Part shown: in pieces, positions 60,370-64,000 of the stretch
Layout: every line of letters starts with the position of its first letter
Numbering within the stretch: the first letter of the stretch is position 1
Assembly: GCA_958295765.1 (NCBI GenBank)
Contig: CATQHB010000002.1
Span: 2,864,091-2,928,090 of the forward strand
Length of the DNA stretch: 64,000 nt
Direction of reading: 5' to 3'
From: an uncultured Dehalococcoidia bacterium
GTDB taxonomy: Bacteria; Chloroflexota; Dehalococcoidia; Lucifugimonadales; UBA3495
Program-made: the position numbers and the translations under genes
The notes under the pieces: generated by a model
Told to the model about the DNA's origin: nothing
What the model saw: the letters and a program-made list of their open reading frames with translations, nothing else
The model's database searches: none

Positions 60370-61446
60370 GTGCTGCCAAGATTCCGCGTCAATCTGGACG
60401 AGGCGGTTACCGTTCCGGGGGATGACCTGAAAGCGACGGTCGCCGCGATATTTGAGAAAGTGGGGGTGCCGGCCGAGGATGCCCAACTGGGCGCCGACGT
60501 GCTGGTGCTGGCCGACCTGCGGGGCGTGGACAGCCACGGGGTATCCAATATGCTCCGCAGCTACCTGGGCGGCTACCAGCGGGGCGAGATAAATCCCCGG
60601 CCCAATATGCGGATTGTCCGGGAGACGGCCAGCACCGCCAGCCTGGACTCGGACCGGGGATTAGGCACCATTATGACCCCCAAGGGGATGGACATTGCCA
60701 TCCGAAAGGCCAAAGAGTGCGGCGTCGGGATGGTTACCATCGGCAACTCCCGCCACCTGGGGATGGCCTCTTACCACGCGATGCTGGCCCTGGAACACGA
60801 TATGATTGGCGTCTGTATGACCAGCGCGCCGCCCCGGATGGTGCCGACCTTTGGCGCCGAGCCGCGCTTGGGCACCAACCCCATCGCCGTAGCCGTGCCG
60901 GCGCGCCACGAACCGCCCTTCGTCTTTGACGCCGCCACCAGTTCCGTCGCTCAGAACAAGATAGAGATTGCCCGCCGGCTGGGCGCCGACCTGGAACCGG
61001 GCTGGCTGGCCGCCGAGGACGGCACGCCGATTATGGAAGAGGCGGCGGTGCCGGAGACCTATCACCTGCTGCCGATGGGCGCCACCCGCGAGTTGGGTTC
61101 GCACAAGGGCTATGGCCTGGCCTGCGTGGTGGACATCTTTGCCGGAGTGCTTACCGGCTTCGGCTACGGCGCCGCGCCGGGCCGCCCCAACTTCGGCCAC
61201 TACGTCGCCGCCTACAACATCGCCGGTTTCGACGACCCGGAGCATTTCAAGGACGAAATGGACGGCTGGCTCCAGATGATGAAAAGCACCAGGCCGGCGC
61301 CGGGCCACGACCGGGTACTGGTAGCCGGCCAGCCCGAGGCCGAAATGGAGGCCGTCCGCCGTCAAGAGGGCATCCCCCTCCACCCGGAGGTAGTGCAATG
61401 GGTCCGGGACACCTGCGCCGAGTTGTCGGTGCGGTGCTTGTTGTAG
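60370..61446 (+). CDS. Ldh_2 family malate/L-lactate-type dehydrogenase, second copy
   Basis: 358 aa, GTG start with GGAGG about eight bases upstream. Seen: LADLRGVDSHGVSNMLRSYL (catalytic His), MVTIGNSRHLGMASYHAML, PRLGTNPIAVAVPARHEPPF, DAATSSVAQNKIEIARRLGA, and GATRELGSHKGYGLACVVDI. Family identity with 32833-33885 is clear, but they share little beyond core motifs, so they likely have different substrates. Downstream is a repeat-rich gap of 700 bases. Confidence 0.9.
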   Translation: MLPRFRVNLDEAVTVPGDDLKATVAAIFEKVGVPAEDAQLGADVLVLADLRGVDSHGVSNMLRSYLGGYQRGEINPRPNMRIVRETASTASLDSDRGLGTIMTPKGMDIAIRKAKECGVGMVTIGNSRHLGMASYHAMLALEHDMIGVCMTSAPPRMVPTFGAEPRLGTNPIAVAVPARHEPPFVFDAATSSVAQNKIEIARRLGADLEPGWLAAEDGTPIMEEAAVPETYHLLPMGATRELGSHKGYGLACVVDIFAGVLTGFGYGAAPGRPNFGHYVAAYNIAGFDDPEHFKDEMDGWLQMMKSTRPAPGHDRVLVAGQPEAEMEAVRRQEGIPLHPEVVQWVRDTCAELSVRCLL

Positions 61447-61515
61447 GGGAATTGCGGGGGTATGTCCCGGCGTTTGTTGGTTTGGTAATTATTGCCGGGC
61501 CAGGATGCGTTGTCC

Positions 61516-61637
61516 GGTAGGGGCGGGTTTGTAACCCGCCCTGGCTCGGGTGAGGGAAACGGTCAACTATCGCCCACCGGTTTTCCGGTATTTCCTTGGT
61601 GTTGAACGACGGGCGAGTTATAAACCCGCCCCTACCA
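61516..61637. repeat. repeat family A, copy 11
   Basis: GGTAGGGGCGGGTTTGTAAC at the left and the arm ending CCGCCCCTACC at the right. In the gap 61447-62152, together with family B copy 11 and the 36-base array. Confidence 0.8.
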
Positions 61638-61698
61638 TTCACCGTATCTGTTCCGGGTTGGGCGTTACGCAGTTGGGCAAGGCAATCGCAGCATAACA

Positions 61699-61796
61699 CC
61701 GTCGTTCCGGCGAAAGCCGGAATCCAGGAAATCCTACGGGAAAAGAGCGTGCCGGCTACCGAGGATTCTGGATCCCGGCTTTCGCCGGAACGACGG
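61699..61796. repeat. repeat family B, copy 11
   Basis: 98-base palindrome CCGTCGTTCCGGCG to CGCCGGAACGACGG. Confidence 0.85.
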
Positions 61797-61809
61797 TTGC
61801 TTGGGGATC

Positions 61810-61941
61810 GCCAATGGCCGTTGTTGGGTGACGGACGTTGGCGTTGCCAATGGCCGTTGTTGGGTGACGGACGTTGGCGTTGTCAGTGGCCGTTGTTGGG
61901 TGACGGACGTTGGCGCTGCCAGTGAACGTTGTTGGATGACC
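61810..61941. repeat. 36-base tandem repeats, about 3.7 units
   Basis: Unit begins GCCAATGGCCGTTGTTGGGT and ends GACGGACGTTGGCGTT; copies at 61810, 61846, 61882 (one variant), and a partial at 61918. No spacers, so not a CRISPR array. Confidence 0.8.
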
Positions 61942-61985
61942 GTTGCCGGCGTTGCCAATGACCGTTGCCCGTGTTGCCCCGGTTA

Positions 61986-62021
61986 AGACGCCATTGCCGG
62001 CCCCGGCGGGGCGTCTCTTTT
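61986..62021. terminator. possible intrinsic terminator before tig
   Basis: AGACGCC at 61986-61992 pairs with GGCGTCT at 62010-62016, followed by CTTTTAA. The stem contains GCCGGCCCCGGC in its loop, which can also pair. It would end any transcript entering from the left. Confidence 0.45.
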
Positions 62022-62037
62022 AACCTGGTGGGGTTTA

Positions 62038-62046
62038 TGCTATACT
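62038..62046 (+). promoter_or_regulatory. extended -10 promoter of tig-clpP
   Basis: TGC followed by TATACT, about 107 bases before ATG 62153. TTTTAA at 62018-62023 is a weak -35 at 17-base spacing. Confidence 0.5.
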
Positions 62047-62152
62047 TTGGTTTTCCGGCCCGGTGGCCCGCCGGCATCCGGCTATCTATCTAGCCATCTA
62101 TCCAGCGGCCGGCGGCCCGCGGCGCGGTATAACTTTTGTTTTGACGGGGAGA

Positions 62153-63613
62153 ATGGCGGTGAAGATTACCAAGGAAGCGTCCAGTCCAACGGAAATTACC
62201 CTGAGCGTTGAAATGGACGCTGCGGACGAAGACCCGTATATTGACCGTTCCTACCGCCGCACCGTCGGTCGCCTGCAAATCCCCGGTTTCCGCAAGGGCA
62301 AAGCCCCGCGTTCCATCGTCGAAAACTACGTGGGCCGCATCGCCCTGGTTCAGGAAGCCCTGGACTTTATGATTCCCGAAACCCTGAACCAGGCCCTCCA
62401 GGATGAGGAACTCCAAGCCTTCGTCGAACCCCGGGTGGAAGTCCTGGAACTGGAGCCGGTCTCTTTCAAGGCCACCGTACCCCTGGAACCGGCCGTTGAC
62501 TTCGGCGACTTTTACAGCGTCCGGCTGGAAAAGGAGCCGGTGGAAATCACCGACGAACAGGTTGACCAGGTTCTGGAAAGGTTCCGGGCCGAATCGGCCC
62601 CCTGGGAACCGGTCAGCCGCCCGGTCCAGTTCGGCGACCTGCTGAACCTGAACGTGCAGGGCAGTATGGGCGGCGAGGAAGTGGTCAACGATGAGGGCGT
62701 GGACTACATCCCCCAGGCGGAGAACGTGCTGCCCTTCCCCGGCTTTGCACCGTACCTGGAGCAGATGGCCGAGGGGGAGCGGAAAGACTTTACCCTGACG
62801 GTGCCGGAGGACTATCCCCGACCCGAATACGCCGGCCAGGACGTGGTTTTTCAGGTAGAGGTGCTTTCGGTCAAAGCGAAGCAACTGCCGGAGTTGGATG
62901 ACGAATTCGCCAAGGGCGTGGGCGAGGGGTATGAGAGTCTGGAGGCCCTGCGCGCCCACGTGCTGGAGCGCATTACCGACGAGGCGCAGTCTCAATCCGA
63001 CTATGAGTTTCAGGAGCGCAGCCTGGCCGCGCTCCTGGAAAACGCCACCATCAGCGCCTCCGACCTGCTGCTGGAGCGGGAAATTCAGAACCTTCAGCAG
63101 GAACGGGAACGGATGCTGCGCAACCAGCGGCTGGACCTGGACACCTACTTGAGCTACGTGGGCAAGACGGAAGAGGAGTTCCGGGAGGAGTTGCGCCCGG
63201 CCGCCGCAGAACGCCTGAACCGGATGCTGGTAGTCCGCAAGCTGGCCCAGGAAGAGGAAATAGCGGTGTCCCCGGAGGAGGTGCAGGAGGAAATCGACTC
63301 CATGCTGGCCTCATCCTCAGAGGAAAACGCCGAGGCTATGCGCCGGGTGTTCAGCGCCGAGGATACCCGGGACTCGATCCGCGCCTCCCTGCTCAACCGC
63401 AAGGTGATGCAGCGGTTGGTGGAGATTGTCCAGGGGCTGGAGGCGGGAGCCGGGGCCGATGCCGATGCCGATGCAGCGGACTCAGCCGACGAAGAGACCG
63501 AAGCCGAATCCGAAGCGGAAAATGATAATGTAGAACCGGCCGAAGACGCCGCCCCGTCGGAAACGGAAGGAAGTGAAGGAAGTGATGAAGGAGCAGAACC
63601 CGATGCAAAATAA
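62153..63613 (+). CDS. tig: trigger factor
   Basis: 486 aa from ATG 62153 (the frame extends 30 residues upstream without family support). Ribosome-bound chaperone and prolyl isomerase. Seen: the ribosome-docking signature GFRKGKAP at 45-52 in [14 protein letters not shown], the PPIase domain around residues 160-240, and the C-terminal helical arms. The last 60 residues are an unusually long acidic tail rich in Asp, Glu and Ala ([20 protein letters not shown]). It overlaps clpP by 11 bases. Confidence 0.94.
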   Translation: MAVKITKEASSPTEITLSVEMDAADEDPYIDRSYRRTVGRLQIPGFRKGKAPRSIVENYVGRIALVQEALDFMIPETLNQALQDEELQAFVEPRVEVLELEPVSFKATVPLEPAVDFGDFYSVRLEKEPVEITDEQVDQVLERFRAESAPWEPVSRPVQFGDLLNLNVQGSMGGEEVVNDEGVDYIPQAENVLPFPGFAPYLEQMAEGERKDFTLTVPEDYPRPEYAGQDVVFQVEVLSVKAKQLPELDDEFAKGVGEGYESLEALRAHVLERITDEAQSQSDYEFQERSLAALLENATISASDLLLEREIQNLQQERERMLRNQRLDLDTYLSYVGKTEEEFREELRPAAAERLNRMLVVRKLAQEEEIAVSPEEVQEEIDSMLASSSEENAEAMRRVFSAEDTRDSIRASLLNRKVMQRLVEIVQGLEAGAGADADADAADSADEETEAESEAENDNVEPAEDAAPSETEGSEGSDEGAEPDAK

Positions 63614-64000
63614 CCCTTTTGAGTCGCCCCTGTTTGTCCCCCAGAACACTATGCCGATGGTGATTGAGACCAGCCCCCGGGGGGAACGGGCCTTTGACAT
63701 TTATTCCCTGTTGCTCCGGGAGCGGATTGTTTTCCTGGGCACGCCCATAATGGACTTCGTGGCGAATACGATTATTGCCCAACTGCTGTACCTGGAACGG
63801 GAAGACCCGGACCGGGACATCAGCATCTACATCAACAGCCCCGGCGGTTCCATCACGGCCGGCCTGGCGATTTTCGATACCATGCGGATGATTTCCCCCG
63901 ACATTTCCACCGTCTGCGTGGGGATGGCGGCCAGCATGGCGACCGTTCTCCTGGCCGGCGGGACCAAGGGGAAGCGGTATTGCCTGCCCAACTCCACCGT
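63603..64000 (+). CDS. clpP: ATP-dependent Clp protease proteolytic subunit (partial, runs off the window)
   Basis: 133 residues visible from ATG 63603, which has GGAG nine bases upstream; ATG 63585 in the same frame is an alternative. Seen: [35 protein letters not shown] and the nucleophile S111 in [15 protein letters not shown]. His and Asp of the triad lie beyond the window. Overlaps the tig stop, so tig-clpP are coupled, probably followed by clpX. Confidence 0.94.
   Translation, partial: MQNNPFESPLFVPQNTMPMVIETSPRGERAFDIYSLLLRERIVFLGTPIMDFVANTIIAQLLYLEREDPDRDISIYINSPGGSITAGLAIFDTMRMISPDISTVCVGMAASMATVLLAGGTKGKRYCLPNST

Noticed and set aside
61810..61941. 36-base tandem repeats as a CRISPR array
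   Set aside because: The units abut without spacers, and no cas genes are in the window.

Overview
The window is GC-rich bacterial chromosome with compact genes on both strands. It has frequent GTG and TTG starts and many short palindromic repeats between genes. I infer a member of the Chloroflexota, probably of the Dehalococcoidia/SAR202 kind. The basis is the mix of glycolate oxidase, LLM flavin-dependent oxidoreductase, Ldh_2-type dehydrogenases, CocE hydrolase, BtpA, PaREP1-like proteins, an Rv2578c-like radical SAM enzyme and the repeat style. No rRNA gene is present to settle this. Two tRNA genes, Pro(UGG) and Arg(CCG), lie at 34.0-34.25 kb.

Layout. 0-5.6 kb: DarT-like ADP-ribosyltransferase, PPOX flavoprotein, CaCA cation antiporter, leuB and a PIN-type toxin-antitoxin pair. 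5.9-16.6 kb: glcD-glcE-glcF and, 5 kb away, a class V aminotransferase that would use the glyoxylate they make. Between them are a duplicated membrane protein gene, a CAP-domain protein, a dead sensor gene, a scar made of broken copies of the aminotransferase and glcF 3' ends, and a DUF262-HEPN gene pair. 17-19.4 kb: two convergent DNA methyltransferases without a visible nuclease. 19.5-27 kb: SDR, dcd and a trp cluster (trpD, trpC, trpF, trpB on the minus strand). The trp cluster is split by a 1.1 kb HNH-endonuclease element with terminal inverted repeats. 27-34 kb: Uma2 nuclease, a coiled-coil protein, three small membrane proteins, an alpha/beta hydrolase, a formyl-THF cyclo-ligase homologue and an Ldh_2 dehydrogenase. 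34.6-42.4 kb: radical SAM protein, phoU, a gluconate-dehydrogenase subunit 3 homologue, CocE hydrolase, Smr protein, two tandem PaREP1/HEPN-like genes and a HicBA-like pair. 42.5-50.1 kb: extradiol dioxygenase, agmatinase, BtpA, Fur, RecF and MscS channel. 50.4-56.6 kb: two tandem membrane glycosyltransferases, the first frameshifted at a run of 15 C, then a CYTH protein with three tandem PaREP1/HEPN-like genes. 56.6-61.4 kb: LLM oxidoreductase, two paralogous alpha/beta hydrolases and a second Ldh_2 enzyme. 62.1-64 kb: tig and the start of clpP.

Functional links. GlcDEF plus the aminotransferase form a glycolate to glyoxylate to glycine route. The trp genes cover the anthranilate-to-tryptophan steps except trpA. 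tig-clpP is the usual protein quality-control pair. At least five toxin-antitoxin or defence-like loci (DarT-like, PIN pair, DUF262-HEPN, HicBA-like, the methyltransferases) lie within 42 kb.

Intergenic space is dominated by repeat families named here A (palindrome built on GTAGGGGCGGGTT, up to about 221 bp with terminal inverted repeats), B (97-98 bp palindrome built on CCGTCGTTCCGGC), C (TCATCCTGAGCTTGTCGAAG with its partner arm) and D (ATTCCGACCGGAGGGAGGAA with its partner arm). The most interesting items are the HNH element in the trp cluster, the scar beside the DUF262-HEPN pair, the possible phase-variable glycosyltransferase and the two expanding PaREP1-like arrays.
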